Assembly (NCBI GenBank): GCA_947577065.1
Contig: CANPTT010000018.1
Coordinates: forward strand, 1 to 43,579
Length of the DNA: 43,579 nucleotides
Reading direction: 5' to 3'
Source of the DNA: an uncultured Pseudoflavonifractor sp.
GTDB taxonomy: Bacteria > Bacillota > Clostridia > Oscillospirales > Oscillospiraceae
In this document: positions 1 through 7,144 of the stretch, one piece after another
How positions within the stretch are numbered: the stretch's first letter is position 1
How the letters are laid out: each line of letters begins with the position of its first letter
Translations under genes and position numbers: made by a program
The notes under the pieces: model-generated
Databases searched by the model: none
Seen by the model: the letters and a program-made list of their open reading frames with translations, nothing else
Told to the model about the DNA's origin: nothing

Positions 1-95
1 CGGGGGGCGGTGTCCGGGCAAAGCACCGGCCCTATTTGCTATTTCTTTTCTCACGTCGAAATGTGGCCCGCCGGCCACACCCCCCGCTCCACTTT

Positions 96-395
96 TTACA
101 GCAAATAGTTATTTTCACGATTTGCGATTTGCAGGGCGACCAATTGATATGTCGCATATCCTCCAATGACCAGAGGCTCCATATTACAGATCTCTTCCGC
201 CTCCTCACGGCTTTCAGCCTTTAAGATATACATGCCCGCCATGCCGGGGTAACCTTTGAATACACCGCAAATTTCCAATTTCCCCTCATCATCCATCCGC
301 CTGATATTTTCCACATGCTCGGTGATTACCTTTTTTGTTATCCGATTGTAGGTCTTGTCCTTCTTAAGCATCATCATGTACATCAGGTTTTCCAT
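96..395 (-). CDS. YciI-like small protein
   Basis: A 99-residue soluble protein resembling the YciI / dimeric alpha-beta barrel (ferredoxin-like) family. Members are small dimeric proteins, mostly without a proven reaction. The central segment (GMYILKAESREEAEEI, then a short PLV...GYATYQL strand) fits the family pattern of a beta strand, a helix rich in Glu/Ala and a final strand. The ATG is preceded by a good AGGGAGG site about 7 bases upstream. It lies 67 bases downstream of a SnoaL-like gene on the same strand, so the two may be co-transcribed. The family assignment rests on overall pattern rather than catalytic residues; the function is unknown. Confidence 0.75.
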   Translation of the reverse strand: MENLMYMMMLKKDKTYNRITKKVITEHVENIRRMDDEGKLEICGVFKGYPGMAGMYILKAESREEAEEICNMEPLVIGGYATYQLVALQIANRENNYLL

Positions 396-462
396 GAGTT
401 GACCTCCCTAAAAATGTTTTCGGGGTAAGCAGGGGCACAATGGGGAGAGAGAAAGCCTTAAC

Positions 463-882
463 TCAAAACCAGGGCGCTTGCTCACATTGAAATTCCGGCT
501 CTGGCCCATTGGCATAGGGGTCATATCGCTTCAGATTGCAGCCGAACTCCTGTAGAAAGGCAATTTTTTCATCGGGGGCCCAGCGGATCAAGGTCATGCC
601 GTCAAAGGCCTCCGGGCTGCCACCGCTCTGGACAGATTGGAAATACCACTCCACTATTGTCTGCTCCTCACAGTGAAAAAACTGCTTAATGTCCCAGCAG
701 AGGACGGTGGCCCGGCTGTTCCACTCTTCAAACCAGTGCCTGATCTTATCCGTGCCATGGTATTCCGGGCCCCAGCTTTCAATATAGACCGCATGGGGGG
801 AAAAGACCTCTCCGATGCCCGTATCTTTCTTTTTCCGCCACATATCAAACCATAGCCTGACCGTCTGCTCCCGTTGCTCCAT
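463..882 (-). CDS. SnoaL-like / NTF2-fold protein
   Basis: A 139-residue protein with the look of the SnoaL-like (NTF2-superfamily) fold: an N-terminal helix (VRLWFDMWRKKK), then a segment containing FSPHAVYIESWGPEYHGTDKI, followed by alternating strands ending in LIRWAPDEKIAFLQEF. The pattern 'Y-x-x-S-W-G-P-x-Y-x-G' is typical of small NTF2-like proteins that hold a hydrophobic ligand or act as isomerases or cyclases. No substrate can be read from the sequence. It is transcribed divergently from the PcrA helicase gene, from a strong promoter at 948-976, and may run on into the YciI-like gene. Start chosen at the ATG downstream of AAGGAAGG. Confidence 0.75.
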   Translation of the reverse strand: MEQREQTVRLWFDMWRKKKDTGIGEVFSPHAVYIESWGPEYHGTDKIRHWFEEWNSRATVLCWDIKQFFHCEEQTIVEWYFQSVQSGGSPEAFDGMTLIRWAPDEKIAFLQEFGCNLKRYDPYANGPEPEFQCEQAPWF

Positions 883-947
883 AGTCTGTGTGCCTTCCTT
901 TCTGGATCGGTGGACCCTCCGGGTACACGGATCCTATATATAGAACA

Positions 948-976
948 AATATACTATACCCTGAAAACTTTGTCAA
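948..976 (-). promoter_or_regulatory. Promoter of the SnoaL-like gene
   Basis: Reading the minus strand, TTGACA (971-976) and TATATT (948-953) are separated by 17 bases, a near-consensus sigma-A promoter. Transcription would start about 60 bases upstream of the SnoaL-like ATG. Its -35 box is only 8 bases from the -35 box of the divergent pcrA promoter. Confidence 0.75.
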
Positions 977-984
977 TCCCGCCG

Positions 985-1013
985 TTGACCGGGCGGATGG
1001 TTTGTATTAAAAT
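985..1013 (+). promoter_or_regulatory. Promoter of pcrA
   Basis: TTGACC (985-990), a 17-base spacer and TAAAAT (1008-1013). It lies downstream of the in-frame upstream extension of the helicase reading frame, which supports translation starting at 1051. Confidence 0.75.
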
Positions 1014-1050
1014 AGACCTACTGCGGAAAAAAGAGAGTAGGAGAGGTTTT

Positions 1051-3618
1051 ATGCTGGATACGAGCGAACAGACCCGATTTTGCAAGGCCCGCCGCGCTGT
1101 TATTGAGGGAGACTTCAGCTATCTGAATCCCCAGCAGCGCACGGCGGTGCTGGCCACCGAGGGCCCCCTTCTCCTGCTGGCGGGGGCGGGCAGCGGCAAG
1201 ACCACGGTCCTCATCAACCGGGTGGCAAACCTGATGAAATACGGTAGGGGTTCCGACTGTGATGAGGTCTCTGAGTTTATTACCCCGGAGGATCTGAGCT
1301 TTCTGGAGCGGTATAAAGAGCAACCCGCCAAAGAGGGAAAGGAGCGGGCGGAGCGGCTTTGCCGGGTGGAGCCCGCCGCCCCCTGGTCCATTCTGGCCAT
1401 CACTTTTACCAACAAGGCTGCCGGGGAGCTGAAGGAGCGACTGGAGCGGATGCTGGGACCCTCGGCCAACGATATTTGGGCCTCCACCTTCCACTCCTGC
1501 TGTGCCCGGATCCTTCGGCGGGACATCGATAAGCTGGGCTATGCCACCTCCTTTACCATCTATGATACCGCCGACTCGGAGCGGGTGATCAAGGATATCC
1601 TAAAGGAGAAGAATATTGACGATAAGGCTTTTCCGCCCAAGACGGTATTGGGCTACATTTCCCGGGCCAAGGACGCCATGAAGCTGGCCGCGGCCTACAC
1701 GGAGGAGTGCTCTAAGGCGGGGGACTATCGGCTCCAGCGGATCGCCTCCATTTATGCCGAGTATGAAAAGCGCCTGAGAGCCGCCAACGCATTGGATTTT
1801 GACGATTTGATCCTCTGTACGGTCCTTCTTCTCCGGCAGGATGAGGACACCCGGAGATACTACCAGCGGAAATTCCATTATGTGCTGGTGGATGAGTATC
1901 AGGATACCAACAATCTGCAATACCAGCTGGCCTCCCTTTTGGCGGGGGGGTATGAGAATCTCTGCGTAGTAGGTGATGACGACCAGTCCATCTACCGCTT
2001 TCGGGGAGCGACCATTGAGAATATCCTCTCCTTTGAAAACCAGTATAAGGCATGCCGGACCATCCGGCTGGAGCAGAACTACCGTTCAACCCAGAATATC
2101 CTGAAGGCGGCCAATAGTGTGATCCAGAACAACACCGGGCGCAAGGGAAAGGAGCTGTGGACCCAGCATGGGGAGGGGGATAAGCTCCAGCTCTATACCG
2201 CGATGAACCAGGATGACGAGGCCCGGTATGTGGCGTCGGAGATCCTGTCGGGTTATTCCGGCGGAAGGCACTGGAAGGATTTTGCCATCCTCTACCGGAT
2301 GAACGCCCAATCCCGGGAACTGGAAATGGCTTTCAAGCGAAACGGTGTGCCCTACCGTATTATCGGCGGCACCCGGTTTTTTGACCGGGCGGAGGTAAAG
2401 GATATGCTGGCCTACCTCTGCGTGGTCAACAACCCCGGCGATGATCTGCGTTTGCAGCGCATCATCAATAATCCGCCCAGAGGCATTGGGCAAAAGACGG
2501 TGGATACCGCCCAGCAGCTTGCCGTCCAGACGGGACGCTCCCTTTGGGAAGTCATCAGTCATGCCAGGGAGTATCCCGACCTGCAAAAGGCGGCGGCCAA
2601 ACTGGCGGCCTTTGTGTCCCTTATCAATAATTTGCACCAACAGGCGGGGGAGATGCCATTGACCGAATTCTACGACGCCCTTTGTGCAGACAGCGGTTAC
2701 GCCATCGCTCTGGAGGCAAAGGATACGGTGGAGGATCGGACCCGGTTGGAGAACGTGAGGGAGCTTCAGAGCTCCATTCAGAATTACCTGGACAACGCGC
2801 AAGAGCCTTCTCTTTCCGGGTTTTTGGACGAGATCGCCCTCTATACCGATCTGGACAACCACGATCCCAATGAGGAGAGTGTGGTGATGATGACCATGCA
2901 CTCGGCGAAGGGGTTGGAATTTCCTGTGGTCTTTGTGGTGGGCGTGGAGGAAGGGATCTTTCCCGGGATCCGATCCATCGGAGACGCAGAGGAGATGGAG
3001 GAGGAGCGGCGGCTTTGCTACGTGGCTATGACCCGGGCCAAGGAGCGGCTCTATATGATCTGTGCCAACCAGAGGATGCTCTATGGGCGGACCTCCGCCA
3101 ACCGGCCCTCACGGTTTTTGGAGGAGATTCCGGAAGAGCGGGTGGAGCGGAGCGGTCAGCCGCCCATGTCCAGCCAGTGGCGGATCGAGGAGCGGGATTG
3201 GCGGCCCGAGCGGGACTTTTATGAGGACAGCGATGACGACGGCGGGTTCTATGGGGAGAGCCGGCCTTCGGGTGGTTATTCCTATGGCGGAGGCGGCTAC
3301 GCAGCTGGCGGATATCCTCCCAGAAGCGGCTATCCGGAAAGAAAGCCCGCATACGGGCAGGGGCGGCCTGGCTTTTCCGCACCACCTGCCCGCACGGCCC
3401 GCAGTAAGCAGTCTATTTTGAAAGCTGCTGCCAAAGCGGCGCCCCCTCTGCCTGATTTCCGGAAGGGGGAGATGGTGATGCATAAAGCGTTTGGAAAAGG
3501 GATGATCCTGTCACTATCCAAGATGGGTAACGACGCCTTGATCGAGGTGGCTTTTGATAATGTGGGGACCAAAAAGCTGATGCTTCGTTCGGCGGCTCAG
3601 TATATGGAGAAGTTGTAA
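1051..3618 (+). CDS. pcrA: ATP-dependent DNA helicase PcrA/UvrD
   Basis: A superfamily 1A 3'-5' DNA helicase of 855 residues, acting in nucleotide excision repair, replication restart and removal of recombination intermediates. Visible motifs in order: Q motif LNPQQR (25-30), Walker A GAGSGKT (about 45-51), motif Ia TFTNKAA, motif II DEYQDTN (about 281), motif III GDDDQSIYRFRGA (about 306), motif IV EQNYRST (about 340), motif V MHSAKGLEFP (about 614) and motif VI YVAMTRAKER (about 656). An insert of roughly 50 residues lies between motifs I and Ia. A Gly/Tyr/Ser-rich linker (about 730-770) leads to a C-terminal Tudor-like domain (about 803-855), which in PcrA contacts RNA polymerase. The ATG at 1051 follows GGAGAGG and sits 37 bases after the -10 box; the frame is open further upstream, but that part precedes the promoter. 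Confidence 0.95.
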   Translation: MLDTSEQTRFCKARRAVIEGDFSYLNPQQRTAVLATEGPLLLLAGAGSGKTTVLINRVANLMKYGRGSDCDEVSEFITPEDLSFLERYKEQPAKEGKERAERLCRVEPAAPWSILAITFTNKAAGELKERLERMLGPSANDIWASTFHSCCARILRRDIDKLGYATSFTIYDTADSERVIKDILKEKNIDDKAFPPKTVLGYISRAKDAMKLAAAYTEECSKAGDYRLQRIASIYAEYEKRLRAANALDFDDLILCTVLLLRQDEDTRRYYQRKFHYVLVDEYQDTNNLQYQLASLLAGGYENLCVVGDDDQSIYRFRGATIENILSFENQYKACRTIRLEQNYRSTQNILKAANSVIQNNTGRKGKELWTQHGEGDKLQLYTAMNQDDEARYVASEILSGYSGGRHWKDFAILYRMNAQSRELEMAFKRNGVPYRIIGGTRFFDRAEVKDMLAYLCVVNNPGDDLRLQRIINNPPRGIGQKTVDTAQQLAVQTGRSLWEVISHAREYPDLQKAAAKLAAFVSLINNLHQQAGEMPLTEFYDALCADSGYAIALEAKDTVEDRTRLENVRELQSSIQNYLDNAQEPSLSGFLDEIALYTDLDNHDPNEESVVMMTMHSAKGLEFPVVFVVGVEEGIFPGIRSIGDAEEMEEERRLCYVAMTRAKERLYMICANQRMLYGRTSANRPSRFLEEIPEERVERSGQPPMSSQWRIEERDWRPERDFYEDSDDDGGFYGESRPSGGYSYGGGGYAAGGYPPRSGYPERKPAYGQGRPGFSAPPARTARSKQSILKAAAKAAPPLPDFRKGEMVMHKAFGKGMILSLSKMGNDALIEVAFDNVGTKKLMLRSAAQYMEKL

Positions 3619-3652
3619 AAACCGGAGGGCAGAGCGGTATGCTCTGCCCTCC
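3616..3652 (-). terminator. Terminator of the mpg-HAD operon
   Basis: A perfect 12-bp stem (GGAGGGCAGAGC at 3624-3635 with its complement at 3641-3652, 5-base loop). On the minus strand it is followed by TTTTT. The U-tract coincides with the stop codon region of pcrA. It may also slow plus-strand transcription, but no T-run follows on that side. Confidence 0.8.
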
Positions 3653-3654
3653 AA

Positions 3655-4296
3655 TTAGAACCAGGCGCCGTGGAGAAGTTCATGGAGGCTTTTTACAGCC
3701 CGGTCACTGTTTTTAATGACCCGATCCCACTGCTGGGCATAAAAGTCATCGTAGATCCCTACCACCCGGAACCCGGCTGCCCGGGCGGCCATACAGTTGT
3801 GGGGCGCGTCTTCTACCAGGACAGAGTCAGCAGAGGAGACGCCGAACTGATCGGCGGCAATGTGGTAGACCTTCGGGTCTTTTTTCTCCAGCCCAACGTC
3901 CTGGGCAAAGAAAAGTCCACGGAAGTAAACTTCAAGCTTGTGGCGAAGGAGCGCCGCCTTGGCAAGCTCGGGAAGCCCGGCGGTAAGGAGGGCCATGTCG
4001 CGGCCTTCTTCCCGGAGCTTATCCAGCAGTTCCAGAGCCCCTGGCTTCAGGGGGATGGTGTGGGCATAGGCATCGTAGGCCAAAGCCCTCCATTCGGCCA
4101 TGATGTCCTCCGCACTGTCCTCCAGGTGATAGTAGCGTTTGGTGAACTGCGCGGCCACTGGGAAGATAGAGTGGCCCACAGTGTATGTATATTCCGGGGT
4201 GATCTCCAGTCCCCGGCGGCCCAGAAAGGTGTGGTCCACCTGGAGCCAGACCCCGTTGGAGTCGATGAGAGTGCCGTCCAAGTCAAAAAAGATCAT
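3655..4296 (-). CDS. HAD-family hydrolase, phosphoglycolate phosphatase-like
   Basis: A 213-residue haloacid-dehalogenase superfamily phosphatase. It begins with motif I, FFDLDGTLID, in which D5 would be the nucleophile and D7 the acid/base. An alpha-helical cap of the GPH/beta-phosphoglucomutase type follows (Tyr-rich helices, about 20-80), then motif II (LLTAG), motif III Lys (KKDPK) and motif IV (VEDAPHNCMAARAAG). The substrate is probably a small sugar phosphate or phosphoglycolate but cannot be named. Its ATG overlaps the TGA of the upstream 3-methyladenine glycosylase gene (ATGA), so the two are translationally coupled; 3' phosphoglycolate arises from DNA damage, which would fit this pairing, but that is only an inference. 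Confidence 0.88.
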   Translation of the reverse strand: MIFFDLDGTLIDSNGVWLQVDHTFLGRRGLEITPEYTYTVGHSIFPVAAQFTKRYYHLEDSAEDIMAEWRALAYDAYAHTIPLKPGALELLDKLREEGRDMALLTAGLPELAKAALLRHKLEVYFRGLFFAQDVGLEKKDPKVYHIAADQFGVSSADSVLVEDAPHNCMAARAAGFRVVGIYDDFYAQQWDRVIKNSDRAVKSLHELLHGAWF

Positions 4297-4883
4297 AGAT
4301 AAAACCTCCAGGGAAAATCCACCGCTTCCTCGGCGTAGTCGATACCGACGCGTTTGCTCACATGGACCTTGTGGGGTTCCTCGCCGGCGTCCAGCACATA
4401 GAGAGTGTCCCCGGTCAGGGAAATGCCGTTCTGAGCTTTGGTGAGCTCCAGGCCTTTGCAGAGCTTTCCTGGACCATTAAGAAAATTTTTCCGCTGATAG
4501 ATTGACATTTGACGGGCCTCACAGCCGAATCGACGTATAGAGATGGGATCCAGGTCGGAGGGAGAGAGCACCTCTCCTGCGCGAATGAGAACGGCTGCGG
4601 GCTCATTTTCTGCCTCAGTGACAAAATTAAGGCAGTGATACATCCCATAAATGAGATAGATATAGGCGGTCCCCGGCGGGGCGAACAGGGTCTCGGTCCG
4701 GGCGGTCCGCTTGTAGCCATATGCATGACAGGCTTTGTCCAAACGCCCAATATAGGCCTCCGTCTCGGTGATCCGAACGGTGAGGGGAAGACCGGCCGTC
4801 ACCCGGACCAGATATTTCCCAAGCAATTCCTTGGCTACTGTCAAAGTATCCCGGGCATAGAAGTCCTCGGCTAGCTTTTTCAT
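4293..4883 (-). CDS. mpg: DNA-3-methyladenine glycosylase (AAG/MPG family)
   Basis: A 196-residue monofunctional DNA glycosylase of the mammalian AAG/MPG type, which flips out and cleaves alkylated purines such as 3-methyladenine and hypoxanthine, starting base excision repair. The active-site block TETEAYIG is present. By alignment with human AAG, E42 matches catalytic Glu125, Y44 matches Tyr127 and H53 matches His136. The family signature Y-x-x-Y-G-M-Y (near residues 76-82) follows. Length is usual for bacterial members. First gene of a two-gene minus-strand unit with the HAD hydrolase (4-base overlap). The ATG is preceded by GAGGTGG. Confidence 0.93.
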   Translation of the reverse strand: MKKLAEDFYARDTLTVAKELLGKYLVRVTAGLPLTVRITETEAYIGRLDKACHAYGYKRTARTETLFAPPGTAYIYLIYGMYHCLNFVTEAENEPAAVLIRAGEVLSPSDLDPISIRRFGCEARQMSIYQRKNFLNGPGKLCKGLELTKAQNGISLTGDTLYVLDAGEEPHKVHVSKRVGIDYAEEAVDFPWRFYL

Positions 4884-4930
4884 TGATCCACCTCATTTCT
4901 GCCTGATTATTCTACCATATTTAAGGAGTT

Positions 4931-5833
4931 GTGACAACCTTGAACGAGACACTGATGCGCCGCTTGGCTAAGCCCATGCTGTTTGCTGCCGCCCTTATTT
5001 GGGGCTCCTCTTTCTTTATCATGAAGGGCGCGGTAGATGTGATCCCCACCTTTTTCCTCTTAGCCGTTCGCTTTACTGGGGGAGCGGTATTGCTGGCGCT
5101 GATATGCTGGAAAAGATGGAGGGATCTCACTCCCGACTACCTGTGGAGGGGCGCCATCATAGGAGGTTTTCTTTTTGCCGCCTATTCGGTCCAGACCTTC
5201 GGCATCGCCCTCACGACCCCATCCAAAAACGCCTTTCTGACGGCGGTCTACTGCGTGTTGGTGCCTTTTCTCTACTGGGTGGTGATGGGAAAGAGACCGG
5301 ATATCTACAATATCCTGGCGGCGGTCCTCTGTGTGGCGGGGGTGGGGCTGGTATCTTTGAACGAAGGCTTTTCCATTACTCCCGGGGATAGTCTTACCCT
5401 GGTGGGAGCAGTTTTTTACGCCTCTCATATCGTGGCGGTGGCGAAGGTGTCTCCCGGTAAGGATATCTACCTGCTGACCGTGTTCCAGTTTGCCTTTGCC
5501 GCCCTTTATGCCTGGATACTGGGCTTCCTGTTCCAAATGCCCCCTACCGCTGCCTTCCTTGGACCGGATCTGATCGTGCAGATGCTCTATCTGACCATTA
5601 TGTGTACCACGGTGGCCCTCCTATTCCAAAATGTGGGGCAGGTCTGGTCCGACCCCTCCTCAGCGGCCATTCTCCTGTCCCTGGAGTCGGTGTTTGGAGT
5701 GCTGTTCTCGGTGATTTTCTATGGGGACCCGGTGACAGTCCGCCTGCTCCTGGGCTTTGCCGTGATCTTCCTGGCGGTGGTCTGTTCCGAGACCAAACTG
5801 GCGTTTCTGCGGAAGCCGTTGGAGAAAACGTGA
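4931..5833 (+). CDS. EamA/DMT-superfamily transporter
   Basis: A roughly 300-residue inner-membrane protein with about ten hydrophobic segments in two repeated halves of five, as in EamA (RhaT/YdcZ-like) drug/metabolite transporters. Diagnostic stretches are LIWGSSFFIMKGAVDVIP in the first helix and GASHI-like motif AVFYASHIVAVAKV at the start of the second half. These proteins export amino acids or other metabolites; the substrate here is unknown. The outermost start is GTG at 4931, but AAGGAG at 4923-4928 is only 2 bases away. The TTG at 4940 (11 bases away) may be the true start, giving a protein 3 residues shorter. No gene partner is obvious; the T-box operon follows. Confidence 0.88.
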   Translation: MTTLNETLMRRLAKPMLFAAALIWGSSFFIMKGAVDVIPTFFLLAVRFTGGAVLLALICWKRWRDLTPDYLWRGAIIGGFLFAAYSVQTFGIALTTPSKNAFLTAVYCVLVPFLYWVVMGKRPDIYNILAAVLCVAGVGLVSLNEGFSITPGDSLTLVGAVFYASHIVAVAKVSPGKDIYLLTVFQFAFAALYAWILGFLFQMPPTAAFLGPDLIVQMLYLTIMCTTVALLFQNVGQVWSDPSSAAILLSLESVFGVLFSVIFYGDPVTVRLLLGFAVIFLAVVCSETKLAFLRKPLEKT

Positions 5834-5839
5834 TTTCCC

Positions 5840-5868
5840 TTGACTTCTGACTGAATTTTGCGTATACT
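5840..5868 (+). promoter_or_regulatory. Promoter of the T-box/valS operon
   Basis: TTGACT (5840-5845), a 17-base spacer and TATACT (5863-5868). It begins 7 bases after the EamA stop codon. The expected start of transcription, near 5875, is just ahead of T-box stem I. Confidence 0.85.
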
Positions 5869-5874
5869 GAACAA

Positions 5875-6098
5875 AGATTTAGAGGCAGAGACGGGGAGGA
5901 GTACGTCCCAGGGAAAGCGGAGAGAGGAGCCGGCCGGTGCAAGGCTCCATGACCCTGGAACGGAAGGTCGCCCTTGAGCCGCAGGACTGAAGGATAGTAA
6001 GTCTTGCCGTCTCCCGCGTTAAGGGGTAATGAGAACCAATTCAGGTGGTACCGCGGATGAAGGAATTCGCCCTGAGCCAAGTGGCTCAGGGCGTTTTT
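5875..6098 (+). ncRNA. T-box riboswitch leader (probably tRNA-Val sensing)
   Basis: The leader carries the invariant T-box core GGTGGTACCGCG (6044-6055) and ends in an intrinsic terminator: an 11-bp stem at 6068-6078 with 6083-6093, followed by TTTTT. AATTC at 6038-6042 can pair with GAATT at 6063-6067, which gives the competing antiterminator. Upstream, a stem I can be drawn: GGAGTACG (about 5897-5905) on the 5' side faces GGAAGGTCGCCC (5962-5973), closed above by CCAGGG/CCCTGG. This presents the AGUA/GAA loop-E pattern of a specifier loop. The valine codon GTC at 5967-5969 is followed by a purine and the lower helix, as expected for the specifier. GGT in the neighbouring frame (Gly) is the alternative; valS downstream favours GTC. 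Uncharged tRNA would allow readthrough into the operon. Confidence 0.9.
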
Positions 6099-6115
6099 GT
6101 GTCAGGAGGGGAAAT

Positions 6116-6631
6116 ATGTATCAGTTTCAATACAACTATACCCTGGAGGATATGAATGCGCTCAGCAGGGTGACCGCCAAGACCTACCGCCGAAAGAGGG
6201 CGCTGGTTTACCGAGCGGTGCTAGCCCTGCTGGGTGCGGCCTATTTGGCGATAGGGTGGTTGCTGTTTTCGCCCGGGAGCAAGCTGGTTGGGGTCATACT
6301 TCTTGCGGCGGGAGTGCTTTTTCTGGCCCTTTCTCTTTTTTATCACCAGGGTACCGCTTGGCGCATCAAACGCATGATGGTGGAAGGTGAGGAGGAGTTC
6401 ACGGTAACGCTGGGGGAGGAGAGCGTTTATGGAAAAAGTGTGAAGGGAGAGAGCTCCTATCCCTATTCGGCGGTCGTCGGAGCCTTTTACTACCAGGAAC
6501 GGTATTTTCTTTTCTTGGATAAACGTCACGCAATGCTTCTGCCGAAGCGGGCACTGATTCAGGGAGATGCTTCGCAGTTGGAGGCTTTCCTCACAGAAAA
6601 GCTGGGCAAAGAAATCGCAAAAATCCGATAG
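6116..6631 (+). CDS. YcxB-like membrane protein
   Basis: A 171-residue protein with two adjacent transmembrane segments (about residues 34-50 and 54-74), then a cytoplasmic C-terminal domain of the YcxB-like type (strands EEFTVTLGEESVYGKS, SSYPYSAVVGAFYYQERYFLFLD, and the closing AMLLPKRAL...L...L). The family is widespread in Firmicutes and has no proven function. The ATG at 6116 follows AGGAGGGG by 5 bases and lies just after the T-box terminator. The frame is open upstream, but that stretch lies in the T-box element. It is the first gene controlled by the leader, 24 bases ahead of the SF0329-like gene. Confidence 0.8.
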   Translation: MYQFQYNYTLEDMNALSRVTAKTYRRKRALVYRAVLALLGAAYLAIGWLLFSPGSKLVGVILLAAGVLFLALSLFYHQGTAWRIKRMMVEGEEEFTVTLGEESVYGKSVKGESSYPYSAVVGAFYYQERYFLFLDKRHAMLLPKRALIQGDASQLEAFLTEKLGKEIAKIR

Positions 6632-6655
6632 CAGGATCGAGGAGAGGAATCGGAG

Positions 6656-7144
6656 ATGACGAGCTGGAGCGGGATGCGCAGGAAGCTGGAGGAGGAATAC
6701 CTGGCTGACTGCCTAAAAGGGCATATCCAGTATTATGCGACAACGTATCGCAGGAGTGCCGACGATGAGGGAAGAGCGGCGATCCAGCTAGACGGAAAAG
6801 AAATCCTGAAAGGGAACTATTTTAATACATGGCATAGATGGCATTATAGGTATTACGAGATCAATGATGACCATCTCAGCCTTGGTGCCTTTGACCAAAG
6901 AGATTTTTATGATGCATTTCGGGAATTTGACAATCAAAGCATTGAAAAAAGCATGCAGAGTGAAAATTTGATCGTTCGGATTTTTGCAATCTTGGACCGC
7001 CGGGTAGGGAAGAGAAGACTATTGCAAATACAGGAAACGATACAAAATGAACCGGTGAATATTCAGATCTTTTACGCCATCCGCATGGAGGCGGAGGGAC
7101 TGTTGACAAAGAAAACCATTTCAAAAGAGGAGTGTTTGATATGA
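6656..7144 (+). CDS. SF0329-like protein of unknown function
   Basis: A 162-residue soluble protein whose N-terminus ([23 protein letters not shown], then [22 protein letters not shown]) resembles the uncharacterised SF0329 family. It is rich in aromatic and charged residues and has no signal peptide or membrane segment. The DNA is visibly richer in A+T than valS or the helicase genes, especially from about 6800 to 7080, hinting at a different origin. Its TGA overlaps the valS ATG (ATGA, 7141-7144), so valS translation is probably coupled to it. The start follows GAGAGGAAT closely. The function is not known; the family match is from memory of its pattern and is moderately sure. Confidence 0.7.
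   Translation: MTSWSGMRRKLEEEYLADCLKGHIQYYATTYRRSADDEGRAAIQLDGKEILKGNYFNTWHRWHYRYYEINDDHLSLGAFDQRDFYDAFREFDNQSIEKSMQSENLIVRIFAILDRRVGKRRLLQIQETIQNEPVNIQIFYAIRMEAEGLLTKKTISKEECLI

Noticed and set aside
34-107. Inverted repeat CTATTTGCT / AGCAAATAG and a GTGGCC hairpin after the YciI-like gene
   Set aside because: The arms are short and about 57 bases apart, and no clear T-run follows, so I did not call a terminator or mobile-element end.
6029-6115. A 29-residue extension of the YcxB-like protein
   Set aside because: It lies across the T-box and terminator; the ATG at 6116 has an AGGAGGGG site.
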